From contig WLNW01000009.1 in NCBI GenBank assembly GCA_009699605.1, positions 1 through 43,129 of the forward strand: a stretch of DNA of 43,129 bases, read 5' to 3'. Source of the DNA: Actinomycetota bacterium (GTDB lineage: Bacteria; Actinomycetota; Acidimicrobiia; Acidimicrobiales; WLNW01). The notes beneath the pieces are model-generated. The model worked only from the letters and a program-made list of their open reading frames with translations, had not been told where the DNA came from and searched no databases. Shown here one piece after another: positions 1 through 7,903 of this stretch (position 1 is its first letter; the number at the start of each line of letters is the position of its first letter). Both the position numbers and the translations under genes were made by a program.

Positions 1-63
1 GACCCGGCGCACACCCGACATTGCGTGGCATCGTTGCGCCAACCGATTCGTTCCGAGGCCGTC

Positions 64-672
64 GTGACATTGCAGAACCGCGTGACTCCGTTGAACGAGT
101 TGGTCGCCGATGCTTCCTACCGAGGCACGTTCATGGGCAACCGCGGGGTGTTGCACGACGACCATCGCCACATCGTGCGCTGGCGGAACGGCAACAGCTG
201 GATCACGTGCCTGCTCGCCTACAAGGGCCGGCGGAACGAGCCGATGACACCAGGTCTCTACACCGAGCTGTTCTTCCTGGACGAGCCCACCGCCCTCGCT
301 GCGGGCCATCGGCCGTGTGCGCTGTGCCGGCGTGAACGGTTCAACGCGTTCCGCCAAGCGATCGCGGCGGCCGGCGGGGGCACCCTCTCGGCGACCGAGC
401 TCGACGATCGCCTCGATGACGAGCGGCGCTCCGGGAACGCGCAGCGTCGGCACGTGGTCAACAGCACGGACCTCCCCGATGGTGTGATGATGATGGCGCA
501 CGACATGGCGCACCTGCTGTGGCAGGGACGGCTGTTCGGTTGGGGACCGAGTGGCTACATCCTGGCCGGTCCGTTGCCGCGAGGCGACGTGGAGGTGCTC
601 ACACCGCCGATCGCGGTGCGCGCGCTGCGGGGCGGGTTCGTCCCTGAGGTTCATCCGTCTCTCCCCACCTGA
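64..672 (+). CDS. Conserved hypothetical protein with CxxCR motif
   Basis: I do not recognise a function. The 202-residue product has one strong landmark, GHRPCALCRR at about residues 81-90 (Cys85 and Cys88), preceded by TELFFLDEPTALAA. This resembles the half-site GYRPCxxC of the Ada-type metal-binding fold, but no second cysteine pair is visible apart from Cys49. The C-terminal half carries HDMAHLLWQGRLFGWGPSGY, which reads like a soluble enzyme or binding domain. The frame stays open to the window edge, so an upstream start cannot be excluded. I chose GTG at 64 because a GAGG lies just before it and the upstream residues look non-conserved; GTG at 25 is the alternative. The next gene starts 16 bases after the stop, so the two may be cotranscribed. 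Confidence 0.6.
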   Translation: MTLQNRVTPLNELVADASYRGTFMGNRGVLHDDHRHIVRWRNGNSWITCLLAYKGRRNEPMTPGLYTELFFLDEPTALAAGHRPCALCRRERFNAFRQAIAAAGGGTLSATELDDRLDDERRSGNAQRRHVVNSTDLPDGVMMMAHDMAHLLWQGRLFGWGPSGYILAGPLPRGDVEVLTPPIAVRALRGGFVPEVHPSLPT

Positions 673-688
673 TCCGAGCGGAGTTGCC

Positions 689-2317
689 ATGCGTGAACCG
701 ACCAACGACGTCCGCGTCGAGCACCACGTCGAAGTGTCGATGCCGGACGGCACGGTGCTCCTCACCGATGTCTTCCACCCGGTGGGTGTCGACGATGCGC
801 CCACCGTCCTCGAGCGCACCCCGTACGGCCGCCGGGGCGGGGGTTTCGGTACCGGCCCCGGCCTCGCGGCGCGTGGATATCGGTACGTGCTACAGGCCTG
901 TCGCGGTACCGACGGTTCGGGCGGTATGCACAGCTACTTCGCCGAGGCCCCCGACGGACGCGCCACGGCCGACTGGATCGCTCAGCAGCCGTGGTTCGAC
1001 GGGCGCCTGGGCTCCTTCGGGGCCAGCTACATGGGCTTCACGCAGTGGGCCCTCGCGTCGACGAGACCGCCACACCTGAAGGCGATGGCGGTTGCCCTTT
1101 CCACGTCGATCCGCGCGTATTCGTGGTATCCCGGCGGGTCACTCGCGCTCGAGGTGATCATCCCGTGGGATCTGGGCGCGGTGCAGTTCAACAAACCGGA
1201 TTCCGAGGCGATCGTGCCGGACATCTCGCCCGAGGCGATCTCGGTGCGAATGCGCGAGCTGCGCGCCGCCTTCGACCACCTGCCGCTGGGCGACGTGATC
1301 CGCAAGGTCACGGGGGAGGACCTCGACCTCTACCGACAGCAGCTCGATCATGCGGAGGTCGGCGATCCGTACTGGGCGCCCGTCGACTTCCGGCGGTTCC
1401 TCGCGGACTGGACCGTGCCGACGCTGCTGGTCGATGGATGGCACGACTATCCGCTGCCGGGCGTGTGCGACGACTATGCGGCGTTGCGCGATGCAGGGGT
1501 TCCCGTGCGTCTGCGCATCGGTGCCGGTGGGCATCTCGGTGGCGGCGGAGAGGGCGGCATGACCGACGCTCCACTCGACTGGTTCGACACGTACCTCCTC
1601 GAGCGACCCGAGTTGTTGCCGGTACCGATGCCGACGCGCCCGGTGACGGTGCAGGTTCAGGGCGCGGACGTGCACTGGGTCGACCTCGACGACTGGCCTG
1701 CGCCACAGGTGGTAAATGTGCCGTGGCATCTGCGAACCGGGGGACGGCTCACCCCCGATCGGCCGAGCGAGGCGGAGCAGCCCGACGGGTTCCGCTACGA
1801 CCCGACTGATCCCACACCGGCCGCCGGTGGTATCGGCATGCTCACCGGCGGTGCGGTCGACAACCGTGCGCTCGAAGCTCGCCCAGACGTGCTGGTGTTC
1901 ACCGGCGAGGCACTCGACGCCCCGCTCACCTTGCTGGGCCCCGTCACCGCCGACCTGTACGTGACATCGTCGATCGACCACGTCGACTTCTTCGTGCGAT
2001 TGTGCGACGTGCACCCCGATGGGCGCTCGGTGAACGTCTGCGATGGCCTTCGGCGCGTGGTGCCCGCCGCCATCGAGCGGGACGTCCTCGGCGTGCACCA
2101 CGTCTCGGTCGCTCTGTGGCCGGCCGGACATCGATTCGGGGCCGGTCATCGACTGCGCGTCCAGGTGTCGGGCGGAGCGCATCCGGTGTACGCCCGCAAC
2201 ATGGGGACGGGAGAACCGCACGCCAGCGCGACGACGATGCGGGCGGCCGACCACTTGGTCCACCATGATCTGCAATACCCGTCGACGGTCACCCTGCCGC
2301 ACTTCGCCGAAGCATGA
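689..2317 (+). CDS. CocE/NonD-family serine hydrolase (X-Pro dipeptidyl-peptidase-like)
   Basis: A 542-residue alpha/beta hydrolase of the cocaine esterase / X-Pro dipeptidyl-peptidase S15 family, expected to cleave an ester or acyl bond in the cytoplasm. The nucleophile is Ser113 in GASYMG, the acid is Asp253 in DGWHDYP, and the histidine is His282 in GAGGHLGG. Their spacing closely matches the cocaine esterase triad. The C-terminal third (from about residue 310) is the jelly-roll domain of the family, with VTADLYVTSS and DFFVRLCDVHPDG. The start is ATG 689 after GAGCGGAG; the frame reads further upstream but overlaps gene 1 there with poor codon use. The stop overlaps the next ATG (ATGA), so translation is coupled to the hydroxyacid dehydrogenase. 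The substrate is unknown. Confidence 0.9.
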   Translation: MREPTNDVRVEHHVEVSMPDGTVLLTDVFHPVGVDDAPTVLERTPYGRRGGGFGTGPGLAARGYRYVLQACRGTDGSGGMHSYFAEAPDGRATADWIAQQPWFDGRLGSFGASYMGFTQWALASTRPPHLKAMAVALSTSIRAYSWYPGGSLALEVIIPWDLGAVQFNKPDSEAIVPDISPEAISVRMRELRAAFDHLPLGDVIRKVTGEDLDLYRQQLDHAEVGDPYWAPVDFRRFLADWTVPTLLVDGWHDYPLPGVCDDYAALRDAGVPVRLRIGAGGHLGGGGEGGMTDAPLDWFDTYLLERPELLPVPMPTRPVTVQVQGADVHWVDLDDWPAPQVVNVPWHLRTGGRLTPDRPSEAEQPDGFRYDPTDPTPAAGGIGMLTGGAVDNRALEARPDVLVFTGEALDAPLTLLGPVTADLYVTSSIDHVDFFVRLCDVHPDGRSVNVCDGLRRVVPAAIERDVLGVHHVSVALWPAGHRFGAGHRLRVQVSGGAHPVYARNMGTGEPHASATTMRAADHLVHHDLQYPSTVTLPHFAEA

Positions 2318-3264
2318 TGCGCGTCGCGGTCCTCGACGACTACCAGGGTGCGGCCCGCGCGAGTGATGCGTGGACCGCGCTGGCCGGTCGTGCCGAGGTG
2401 GTCTTCTTCTCCGACAGCGTGCGCGGTCGCGCGCTCGTCGAGCGGTTGGCGGCGTTCGACGCAGTCGTGCTGATGCGCGAACGGACGCCCGTGCCGCGTG
2501 CCGTCATCGAGGCGCTGCCGCGCCTGGTGCTCATCGTGTCGAGTGGTCGTGCGAACGCGGCGCTCGACACCGAGGCTGCATGCGAGCAGGGCATCGTGAC
2601 CTGCGGGACGGTCGGGCTCGCCGGGGTGACCGCCACGGTCGAACACACCTGGGCGTTGATCCTTGCGGTGGTGCGCGGCGTGGCCACCGAACACGACACG
2701 ATTCGCGACGGTGGTTGGATGCGCGGCGTGCCGCCCCAGCTCGCCGGGCGCACGCTCGGTGTCGTCGGCCTGGGCAACCTCGGCCGCTTGATCCCGCCGG
2801 TCGCCTACTCGCTCGGCATGCAGGTGGTTGCCTGGAGCCGCAACATGACGCCAGCCGACGCCGACGCGGTTGGCGTGCGCTACGCGGCGTACGACGAGTT
2901 CTTCGCAACTGCGGATGTCGTCACCCTGCATCTCAAGCTGAGCGATCGATCGCGTCACTACATCGGTGAGGCAGAGCTGCAGGCGATGCGCCCGGGTTCG
3001 TTCCTCGTGAACACCTCACGTGGCGGGGTGCTCGACACGCAAGCACTCCTGCGTGCGCTCGACCACGGCCCGTTAGCGGGCGCGGCGCTCGATGTCTTCG
3101 ACGAAGAACCCTTGCCGCTCGAACACCCGTTGCGACGCCACCCCAAATGCCTCGTGACGCCGCACATGGGCTACGTCAGCGATGCCTCGTATGCGGAGTA
3201 CTACGCCCAGATCGTCGAGGATCTCATGGCGTACCTCGACGGCGCACCGATTCGCACGTGGTGA
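2314..3264 (+). CDS. D-2-hydroxyacid dehydrogenase family protein
   Basis: A 316-residue NAD-dependent 2-hydroxyacid dehydrogenase. The Rossmann loop is GLGNLG at residues 152-157. The catalytic set is visible in order: Arg in NTSRGG, Glu in FDEEPLP and His in TPHMGY. This is the full family pattern (Arg-Glu-His), so an active dehydrogenase of a 2-keto acid or phosphoglycerate-like substrate is likely. It is shorter than SerA enzymes and has no regulatory ACT domain, which argues against the main serine pathway. It starts inside the stop of the CocE-type hydrolase by a 4-base overlap, so the two are probably made together; the acid released by the hydrolase could feed it, but that is inference. 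The convergent gene ends 21 bases downstream. Confidence 0.9.
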   Translation: MMRVAVLDDYQGAARASDAWTALAGRAEVVFFSDSVRGRALVERLAAFDAVVLMRERTPVPRAVIEALPRLVLIVSSGRANAALDTEAACEQGIVTCGTVGLAGVTATVEHTWALILAVVRGVATEHDTIRDGGWMRGVPPQLAGRTLGVVGLGNLGRLIPPVAYSLGMQVVAWSRNMTPADADAVGVRYAAYDEFFATADVVTLHLKLSDRSRHYIGEAELQAMRPGSFLVNTSRGGVLDTQALLRALDHGPLAGAALDVFDEEPLPLEHPLRRHPKCLVTPHMGYVSDASYAEYYAQIVEDLMAYLDGAPIRTW

Positions 3265-3285
3265 GCACCTGCGGGGCGCAGCCAG

Positions 3286-4134
3286 TTAGACGCGTACCGA
3301 GTGGTGAAAGGTGCGGCGCACCTCGGTGAGCATCGGGACGGGCGCCCCGACGCGGGCAGCAAGGTGCAACGCCTGATCGAGATCCTTGTCGGCCAACCGG
3401 TTCGTGTGCTCGAGCGCGGCGCGCACTGCGGGGTCGGCGTCGGGTGGGAGAGGTTCGGGCCCTCCGAGCGTGAACGGGGCCAGCGACTGATCGAACACGC
3501 CGGTCTCGCTGATGGTGTGGCGCAGCAGCGCGAGGTCGACACCCGATCGATGTGCGAGCTCCATTGCCTCGTGTACCGCGACCATCATCGCGTAGCCGGT
3601 CGCGTTGCGAGCGAGCTTTAGCGCCATGCCGGCGCCAACTGGGCCGGCGTGTAGCACCTCCTTCGAGAAGCAGCCGAGAATCGGCTGTGCGGTATCGACG
3701 GCATGGACGGGCCCGCCGACCATGGTGAGCAATGTTCCGGCCGCAGAGCCGGCCTCGCCGCCGCTGATGCCCGCGTCGAGCACGACCATGCCGCGTGCGT
3801 CGGCCTGAGCGGCCAAGCGATGAATGGTCTCGAGCGAGACCGTGGTGTGGATCGCGACGATCGCGCCAGGTAGCAGCGACGACAGCACGCCCTCGGTACC
3901 TCCCACGACCTCGAGCGCTTGCGCGTCGTCGAACACGATCACGCTGACGAAGGTCGCCCCTTCGGCCGCGTGAGCTGGCGAGCGTGCGGCAACCGCACCC
4001 GCCGCGACGCGAGCGTCCATCGCCGCGGCCTCCTTGTCGTAGACATGGACCTCGTAACCCGCGGCGACGAGGTGGTCGGCGATCGGGCCGCCCATGCGAC
4101 CGAGTCCGATCACGGCGATGCGTTCGTTGCTCAC
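3286..4134 (-). CDS. NAD(P)-dependent oxidoreductase, 3-hydroxyisobutyrate dehydrogenase family
   Basis: A 282-residue beta-hydroxyacid dehydrogenase. The N-terminal dinucleotide loop reads GLGRMG at residues 10-15. The substrate-binding stretch DAGISGGEAGSAAGTLLTMV is the family signature DxPVSGG with some drift, and the conserved catalytic lysine sits in GAGMALKLARN. The C-terminal helical domain follows. It likely oxidises a 3-hydroxy acid or reduces a semialdehyde using NAD(P). It is the downstream gene of a two-gene minus-strand unit with the carboxymuconolactone-decarboxylase-like gene, overlapping it by 4 bases (ATGA). The exact substrate (3-hydroxyisobutyrate, tartronate semialdehyde or another) cannot be told from the sequence. 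Confidence 0.9.
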   Translation of the reverse strand: MSNERIAVIGLGRMGGPIADHLVAAGYEVHVYDKEAAAMDARVAAGAVAARSPAHAAEGATFVSVIVFDDAQALEVVGGTEGVLSSLLPGAIVAIHTTVSLETIHRLAAQADARGMVVLDAGISGGEAGSAAGTLLTMVGGPVHAVDTAQPILGCFSKEVLHAGPVGAGMALKLARNATGYAMMVAVHEAMELAHRSGVDLALLRHTISETGVFDQSLAPFTLGGPEPLPPDADPAVRAALEHTNRLADKDLDQALHLAARVGAPVPMLTEVRRTFHHSVRV

Positions 4135-4523
4135 GACGCGCTTTCGAGGTGCGTGGCGATGGCGGTCTCGCTGACCCGGTAGAGATCGCCGCTCGACGGA
4201 TAACCGATGTAGGGGATGAGCTGGATCGCGACCTCGCGGACCTGTTCGACGGAGAGCTCACCGTTGGCGAGCGTGCGCGAGAACTGCAGGCCGAGGATGT
4301 CGAAGCGATGCTGCGCCGCGAGCACACCCATGACGAGCAGACGACGTGCGTCGATCGCCAACGCCGGTCGGGCCCACACCTCACCGAAGAGGTGGCCCAT
4401 CATCAGGTCGAAAAAGTCAGCCTGGCCTGGCTCCATGGTGACCGCATCGTCCCCATAGACCTGTCGGTACACGTCGAGCCCGAGGGCGCGTCGTTCGTCA
4501 TCATCAACTGGGCCGGTGTCCAT
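4131..4523 (-). CDS. Carboxymuconolactone decarboxylase-like (CMD/AhpD-fold) protein
   Basis: A 130-residue all-helical protein of the carboxymuconolactone decarboxylase family. The hallmark is the C-terminal run VREVAIQLIPYIGYPSSGD, with RLLVMGVLAAQHRFD in the middle. There is no CxxC pair, so it belongs to the decarboxylase-like branch and not to the AhpD peroxidase branch. Length and motif order match PcaC-type proteins, but the family contains many members of unknown function. It leads the unit with the downstream 3-hydroxyacid dehydrogenase, 4-base overlap. The upstream TACGGT hexamer lies 7 bases before the ATG, suggesting a leaderless message. Confidence 0.85.
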   Translation of the reverse strand: MDTGPVDDDERRALGLDVYRQVYGDDAVTMEPGQADFFDLMMGHLFGEVWARPALAIDARRLLVMGVLAAQHRFDILGLQFSRTLANGELSVEQVREVAIQLIPYIGYPSSGDLYRVSETAIATHLESAS

Positions 4524-4536
4524 GCCCCTGACCGTA
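4524..4536 (-). promoter_or_regulatory. Leaderless-type promoter -10 (TACGGT)
   Basis: On the minus strand TACGGT occupies 4536 to 4531 and is followed by 7 bases before the ATG at 4523. A start of transcription about 7 bases after a -10 would fall on the start codon. No Shine-Dalgarno sequence fits in this space, although the gap itself (CAGGGGC) is G-rich. Confidence 0.5.
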
Positions 4537-4570
4537 CAGGACGCGACGGCGTGCGGTTACGGCCTGAAAC

Positions 4571-6208
4571 TCACACGGTGCGCAGTACCCGGCCGCCCCG
4601 TTCGGCACGCGGTCGGCCGTTGACGAGGACGTGGTCGATCCCTACGACCTGATCGGCTACGAGCCGGTCGCCGCCTGCGGGAAGGTCGTAGACCCGACGG
4701 AGCGGGCTCGGTGTCAGGTGGGCGAGGTCCAGCACCACCAGATCGGCGTGTGCGCCCTCGGTGACCGTGCCGCGCTTGTGGAGCCCGAAGAACGCAGCCG
4801 GTTCGCCAGTGAGGCGATGCACGGCGCGTTCCAACGACATCACGCCGCGATCGCGAACCCAAAGCGCGAGGAACTCGACCGGCATCCCCGCGTCGCACAA
4901 CATGCCGACGTGCGCACCGGCATCCGAGATACCGAGGAGACAGCCGGGCTCGGACAGGAGCTCGGTGACACCCTCGGCGTTGTCGTTGCCGACGATCATG
5001 GTGCAGCGCGTCGTGAGATCGTCGCGCAGAGCGATCTCGACGAGCGCATCGAACGGATCGAGCTGCATCTCTGTGGCGAGTGACGCGAGGTCTCGGCCGA
5101 GCAATTCGGCCTCGGTGGTCTCGGCCACGAGGATCGACGACCAACGCACCTGATGAAACCTCTCGGACGCGAGCTCGTCGCGCGCTCGGGCGCGCCACGC
5201 GGTGTCGCGATAGAGCGATGGCCGGTCGGCGGTCGCCAGTGCCATCAGTTCCTTGAAGGCAGGAGCACCAATGAAGGGCGTGGGGTTCAGCAAGGAGAGC
5301 TGCACCGACAACGGGCGGCAGGTGACCTGCGGGTACACGCGAGCGCCGGCGGCCCACCCCTCACGATGTGTCCGGCGCTTCGCGGTCCAATGGGTTCGAG
5401 CGGCGTTGCCGTCTGGGTAGGTGACGAGGGCGGTCCAGGTGATGGCGCACCCCGTACGCGCTGCCACCTCGTAGAGCCATGCGAACTCGTCGTCGGGATT
5501 GGTCTCGACGACGCGATCGTGCGCGGCCGCGCAACGGACAAGTGCTTCCATCTCGTCGGTCGACGCGATCGCGCTCGGCACGCGACGCCCGCCCGCGCCT
5601 CGATGAAAGCGCGAGCGATCGGTCGAGATGCCGACCGCGCCGACGGACAGTGCCTCGGCGGCGAGCGCGTACATATCGGAGATCTCACGCGAGGTTGCCT
5701 CGCGCTCGTGTGCTTCGTCGCCCATGACCCACAGCCTCAGCGCAGTGTGGCCGACGTAGCTGGCGTAGTTCAGACCGACGCCCTTGTGCTCGAGCGTCTG
5801 CAAGTACTCGTCGAAGGTGGTGAACGACCACTCGATGCCTTCGTGCAGCGTTGCCGCGCTCATGTCCTCGACGCTCTCGAGCGTGTCGATGACGACGGAT
5901 CGGTGCTCGGGCTTGCACGGCGCGAGCGTGAATCCGCAGTTCCCGCCGATGACTGTCGTGACGCCCTGGTGCGACGATGGCGAGAGCGACGGATCCCACA
6001 GCACCTGGGCGTCGTAGTGGGTATGAATGTCAATGAAACCGGGCATGACGTGACGGCCCGACGCGTCGATGACCGACGCTCCGCTGAGCGTGCCCGCCGG
6101 AGCGACCGCCACGATGACGTCGTCGATCACGCCGACATCGGCCCGGTGCGCGCCCCGCACTCCGGTTCCGTCCACGACTATCCCGTTCGCGACCACGACA
6201 TCGAACAT
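4571..6208 (-). CDS. N-acyl-D-amino-acid deacylase-like amidohydrolase (paralogue 1)
   Basis: A 545-residue amidohydrolase of the D-aminoacylase / dihydroorotase branch. The metal-binding HxH is His62-Thr-His64 in DIHTHYDAQ, the bridging cysteine is Cys91 in GGNCGF, and the catalytic aspartate lies in GISDAGAHVG near residue 415. The two later metal histidines that D-aminoacylases carry are not obvious: the stretch where the first should be reads VVETNPDDEF and the second ITWTALVTYP, so the metal site or substrate may differ. The start is ATG 6208, which follows a run of six G at 12 bases; the open frame extends upstream without coding character. A paralogue with the same HxH and cysteine positions lies at 33043-34731. 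It is a lone gene, ending 48 bases from the next minus-strand gene. Confidence 0.85.
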   Translation of the reverse strand: MFDVVVANGIVVDGTGVRGAHRADVGVIDDVIVAVAPAGTLSGASVIDASGRHVMPGFIDIHTHYDAQVLWDPSLSPSSHQGVTTVIGGNCGFTLAPCKPEHRSVVIDTLESVEDMSAATLHEGIEWSFTTFDEYLQTLEHKGVGLNYASYVGHTALRLWVMGDEAHEREATSREISDMYALAAEALSVGAVGISTDRSRFHRGAGGRRVPSAIASTDEMEALVRCAAAHDRVVETNPDDEFAWLYEVAARTGCAITWTALVTYPDGNAARTHWTAKRRTHREGWAAGARVYPQVTCRPLSVQLSLLNPTPFIGAPAFKELMALATADRPSLYRDTAWRARARDELASERFHQVRWSSILVAETTEAELLGRDLASLATEMQLDPFDALVEIALRDDLTTRCTMIVGNDNAEGVTELLSEPGCLLGISDAGAHVGMLCDAGMPVEFLALWVRDRGVMSLERAVHRLTGEPAAFFGLHKRGTVTEGAHADLVVLDLAHLTPSPLRRVYDLPAGGDRLVADQVVGIDHVLVNGRPRAERGGRVLRTV

Positions 6209-6242
6209 CACCAGCTTCGTCCCCCCGCTCGGTGTCCTGAGT

Positions 6243-6263
6243 ATGTCGCGTATCGGACATGTC
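6243..6263 (-). promoter_or_regulatory. ATGTC/GACAT repeat upstream of the amidohydrolase
   Basis: ATGTC (6243-6247) and GACAT (6256-6260) form a 5-base inverted repeat with 8 bases between, and GACATGTC (6256-6263) is itself a palindrome. The cluster lies 35-55 bases upstream of the amidohydrolase start, where a promoter is expected. It could be an operator. No regulator gene is adjacent, and short repeats of this kind arise by chance. Confidence 0.25.
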
Positions 6264-6423
6264 GTCACCACGATCGGTCTCGCGGTGCGTTCGCCAAGCT
6301 CTCCTTCTCCGGCGGTGGCCGTACTCGGCGGGGACGTGATCGAGACCTGGATCGTGTGGTTCCGAGCTGAACCTGCGGCTGACGAGCTCAACAGCTGAAC
6401 CGGCGTGGTTCGCCCGTGGTCGA

Positions 6424-6435
6424 TAGCGTCTGCTC
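6424..6435 (+). promoter_or_regulatory. Leaderless-type promoter -10 (TAGCGT)
   Basis: TAGCGT at 6424-6429 is followed by 6 bases (CTGCTC) and the ATG of the VOC gene. There is no ribosome-binding sequence between them, so this supports a leaderless transcript and the chosen start. Confidence 0.55.
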
Positions 6436-6789
6436 ATGCGTCTTCATCATGTGAACATCGCGGTCCACCCTGATCTCCTCGAGGCCGAGATGGGCTTCCT
6501 CGCCGGCTGTCTCGGACTGTCGCGGCTCGATCCCGGCCCCGAGCTCGCCGAGCGCGCCCGTTGGTACGAGTTCCCGGATGGCTCGCAGGTGCACCTGAGC
6601 AGGACCACCGACCCGATCAGCACGCGCCCGGGGCACATCGCGCTCGACGTCGGTGATGCGCTCGACGAGATCGACCAGCGACTGGTCGCGGCAGGTCTTT
6701 CGCCACAACGCCAGCAGGGTCGCGAGCCGGCGGTCAGCCTCGTCAGCGATCCCGCAGGTCACCTGTGGGAGCTTCGCGCCCCCGACTGA
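6436..6789 (+). CDS. VOC-superfamily (glyoxalase/bleomycin resistance-like) protein
   Basis: A 117-residue single-domain vicinal-oxygen-chelate protein. The beta-alpha-beta-beta-beta repeat pattern is visible: MRLHHVNIAVHPDLL at the N terminus with a candidate metal histidine, GSQVHLSRT in the middle, GHIALDV opening the second half, and VSDPAGHLWEL near the end, the usual family finish. Such proteins bind a metal and a small substrate; functions include glyoxalase, dioxygenase and antibiotic-binding. Nothing in the sequence fixes which applies. It stands alone between a divergent amidohydrolase and the quinone-oxidoreductase-like gene 77 bases downstream. Confidence 0.85.
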   Translation: MRLHHVNIAVHPDLLEAEMGFLAGCLGLSRLDPGPELAERARWYEFPDGSQVHLSRTTDPISTRPGHIALDVGDALDEIDQRLVAAGLSPQRQQGREPAVSLVSDPAGHLWELRAPD

Positions 6790-6815
6790 CCGCGCGGCGA
6801 GGGTCGGGACAGGGC

Positions 6816-6865
6816 TACGTTTCCACTCGGCCACGCGCCGATCAGCGCGGTACACGGGGGTGGGC
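6816..6865 (+). promoter_or_regulatory. Promoter and G-rich leader of the MDR-sulfotransferase unit
   Basis: TACGTT at 6816-6821 is a -10 candidate 45 bases before the GTG at 6866. The leader ends in five G (6856-6860) and GGG (6862-6864) directly before the start, which would pair with the C-rich end of 16S rRNA. The same layout recurs at five other genes in this window. Confidence 0.4.
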
Positions 6866-7903
6866 GTGAGGGCAGTGCAGGTCGTTCAGAACGGTGCTCC
6901 GCTCGACGTGATCGAGGTGCGAGACATCGCAGTACCCGAGGTGGGTCCCGGCGAGGTGTTGGTCGCCGTGTCCGCGGCATCGGTGAACTTCGGCGACATC
7001 GCTCGTACGCGAGGTGGTGTGGCCACCGTGCAGATGCCGCCGCCCTTCACACTCGGGATGGACGTGTGCGGTGTCGTGGAAGCAGCCGGTGACGGCGCCG
7101 AGTCGTGGATCGGCCGTCGGGTCGTGGCGATGGCCAAGCAGTCCTTCGGCGGCATGGCCGAGTTTGCCGTGTGCGCGGCGACCGGCGTGTTCGACGCACC
7201 GCCAGAGCTCGACGATCTCGCGGCGGCGGGGTTCCTGCTGCCGTTCCACACGAGCTACGTGGGTCTTCACCGACGGGCGAGGCTGCAAGCGGGCGAGTCA
7301 CTGCTGGTCGTCGGCGCGGCCAGCAGCGTCGGGACCGCAGCGATGCAGCTGGGCGTGGTCGCCGGGGCAAAGGTGATCGCCCTCGCCGGTGGCGCGGCGA
7401 AGGGCAAGTACTGCACCGACCTCGGGGCGTCGACCTCGATCGACTACCTGGCCGAGGACCTCTTCGATCGGGTCATGGCCGAGACAGACAACCGCGGCGC
7501 AGACGTCGTGTTCGATCTCGTCGGCGGTGACCTCACCGAAACCATCTGGACGTGTGTCGCCCGCGAGGGCCGGTACCTGCCGGTCGGGTTCAACGGGGAG
7601 GCCGCCGGCGGGTTGTCGGGCAAGCCGCTGCGCAAGGTATCGATCGGGAACTTCTCGGTGATGGGCGTGATGGTCTCCTACAGCCCGGGAGCCGGGCCGA
7701 TGCGACGCTTCGGCATGAACCCGCTTCCGCCCGAGGTCGGTACGCAGGTTCACGCCGCGCTCCGTGAACTACTCGCGAGCGGTGCGATCACCCCGATGGT
7801 CGGGCGGTGCATCACCATGGACCAGGTCGGCGCCGCACTTGACGATCACGAGAATCGGCGCACGCAGGGCCGCACCGTGGTCGACATCGCGGGCTCTCGA
7901 TGA
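6866..7903 (+). CDS. NADPH:quinone oxidoreductase-like MDR protein
   Basis: A 345-residue medium-chain dehydrogenase/reductase of the zinc-free quinone oxidoreductase group. It has an N-terminal GroES-like domain (SAASVNFGDIARTRG, MPPPFTLGMDVCGVV) and a Rossmann domain with the loop VVGAASSVGTAAMQ. The structural zinc cysteine cluster of alcohol dehydrogenases is absent. It probably reduces an enone, quinone or enoyl-CoA with NADPH. GTG 6866 was chosen because the protein then begins VRAVQVVQNG, as MDR proteins usually do, and the G-rich leader ends there. Its stop overlaps the ATG of the sulfotransferase (ATGA), so the two form an operon. Confidence 0.88.
   Translation: MRAVQVVQNGAPLDVIEVRDIAVPEVGPGEVLVAVSAASVNFGDIARTRGGVATVQMPPPFTLGMDVCGVVEAAGDGAESWIGRRVVAMAKQSFGGMAEFAVCAATGVFDAPPELDDLAAAGFLLPFHTSYVGLHRRARLQAGESLLVVGAASSVGTAAMQLGVVAGAKVIALAGGAAKGKYCTDLGASTSIDYLAEDLFDRVMAETDNRGADVVFDLVGGDLTETIWTCVAREGRYLPVGFNGEAAGGLSGKPLRKVSIGNFSVMGVMVSYSPGAGPMRRFGMNPLPPEVGTQVHAALRELLASGAITPMVGRCITMDQVGAALDDHENRRTQGRTVVDIAGSR

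Noticed and set aside
551-688. Earlier start of the CocE-type hydrolase
   Set aside because: The 46 extra residues overlap gene 1 and are arginine-rich; family proteins begin near ATG 689.
1139-2302. Long minus-strand open frame through the hydrolase gene
   Set aside because: It is antisense to a gene with an intact catalytic triad; the translation is rich in His, Arg and Val and shows no domain.
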